Shown piece by piece: positions 63,481 through 64,000 of a stretch of 64,000 bases of DNA; position 1 is the first letter of the stretch; every line of letters starts with the position of its first letter. The notes beneath the pieces were generated by a model that did not search any database, was not told where the DNA came from, and saw only the letters and a list, made by a program, of their open reading frames with translations. The translations under genes were made by a program, and so were the position numbers. Source of the DNA: an uncultured Flaviramulus sp. (lineage in GTDB: Bacteria > Bacteroidota > Bacteroidia > Flavobacteriales > Flavobacteriaceae). The stretch spans positions 1 through 64,000 of the forward strand of contig CANLXL010000008.1 of NCBI GenBank assembly GCA_947495125.1, read 5' to 3'.

Positions 63481-64000
63481 TTAATCCTTTTTAAGGGTTA
63501 CAACAACTTTTGTTCCGACGTCACAATTATCATCGGGATCTGTGTTTTTAAAATCTTCGATATATACATCGACCTTATCTTTATACATCGCATTTAAAAT
63601 AGATACACGCTTTTTAATATTACCCATCCCTTTGGAGTTCTGCTTTTGCTGATGTTCTGTTTTTAATGCCTTTGATTTTTTCCTGCCAATACCATCATCA
63701 GTAATGGTGATGCTAATTTCATCGACTTCATTTTGGGCGATGGCAACTTCTAAAGATCCCTTTGTTTTTTTGTAGCGTAAACCATGCCAAACAGCATTTT
63801 CAATATAGGGTTGCAACAGCATTGGTGGAATTACAAAGTCATTAATAGGGATGGCCTCATCAACGGTGATACTATAATCAAATTTGTCCTGAAACCTAAA
63901 ATGTTCTAGTTTGGTATACAACTGTAATAACTCAATTTCCTTTTCTAACGGAATAAAATCCTCTTCACTATTTTCTAATACAGCACGCATGAGTAATGAA
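63481..64000 (-). CDS. Sensor histidine kinase, LytS/His_kinase type, N-terminally truncated by the window
   Basis: The frame is open to the window edge, so the ATG at 63990 is internal and only the C-terminal 173 codons are seen. They contain LLMRAVLENSEEDFIPLEKE (the region just after the phosphoacceptor His of the His_kinase family), the N box PPMLLQPYIENAVWHGL, the G1 box ITDDGIGRKKS and the G2-like SKGMGNIKKRV, so the ATPase domain is intact. The sensor part lies beyond the window. It forms an operon with DUF4349 and the LytTR regulator. Confidence 0.92.
   Translation of the reverse strand, partial: SLLMRAVLENSEEDFIPLEKEIELLQLYTKLEHFRFQDKFDYSITVDEAIPINDFVIPPMLLQPYIENAVWHGLRYKKTKGSLEVAIAQNEVDEISITITDDGIGRKKSKALKTEHQQKQNSKGMGNIKKRVSILNAMYKDKVDVYIEDFKNTDPDDNCDVGTKVVVTLKKD

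Noticed and set aside
1-64000. tRNA, rRNA, insertion sequence or integrase
   Set aside because: None could be recognised by eye on either strand; a covariance-model and transposase profile search would be needed to exclude small or degraded examples.

Overview
The window is typical of a marine-type member of the Flavobacteriaceae (Bacteroidota). The DNA is AT-rich. It carries gliding and type IX secretion genes (a CHU_C/type B sorting-domain protein, PorP/SprF, SprA), TonB machinery, and a flavobacterial carotenoid operon. Several promoters fit the Bacteroidota pattern TTTG-N19-TAnnTTTG. No rRNA, tRNA, CRISPR array, insertion sequence or prophage was recognised. The sequence cannot name the species.

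Layout. 1-5173: the 3' part of a large repetitive secreted adhesin, PorP/SprF and an OmpA/PD40 protein, closed by two hairpin terminators. 5390-8772: ruvB, a cytochrome P450 and queG. 8769-17138: a self-contained sugar locus, read here as sucrose use. It has a LacI regulator with two perfect operators, a TonB-dependent receptor without SusD, an exported glutaredoxin-like protein, an SLC45-type sugar transporter, a PfkB fructokinase and a GH13 sucrose-phosphorylase-like enzyme. 17323-30309: maeB, ruvA, sprA, gcvH, a VanZ-like gene and two tonB genes. 30348-39815: a FolK-deoxynucleoside kinase fusion (minus), a queuosine-precursor transporter, an AsmA-like protein, a LysE exporter, a DUF2797 protein (minus), a GH3-family protein and a second OmpA/PD40 protein.

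40043-47109 is the most striking region. A MerR regulator with the complete cobalamin/light-sensing signature of CarH/LitR is divergent from a five-domain fasciclin lipoprotein. The carotenoid operon crtI-crtB-crtZ-crtYcd follows, with predicted product zeaxanthin. 47154-52766 (minus): clpX, clpP, tig, a small membrane protein, an alpha/beta hydrolase and pdxJ. 52857-61261 (plus): a CBS protein, nadK, a DUF6089 protein, uppS, bamA, two Skp/OmpH chaperones and murI, an envelope-biogenesis block. 61331-64000 (minus): a gamma-carbonic-anhydrase-like protein, a LytTR response regulator, a DUF4349 membrane protein and the C-terminal part of its histidine kinase, cut by the window end.

How the genes fit together. 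In the sugar locus, the receptor would pass sucrose across the outer membrane and the SLC45 carrier across the inner one. The GH13 enzyme would split it to glucose-1-phosphate and fructose, and the kinase would phosphorylate fructose, all under LacI control. In the pigment locus, a B12 photoreceptor-repressor would tie carotenoids, and perhaps the surface adhesin, to light. The two tonB genes could energise receptors such as the one here. BamA and the Skp proteins would assemble outer-membrane barrels such as SprA and PorP.
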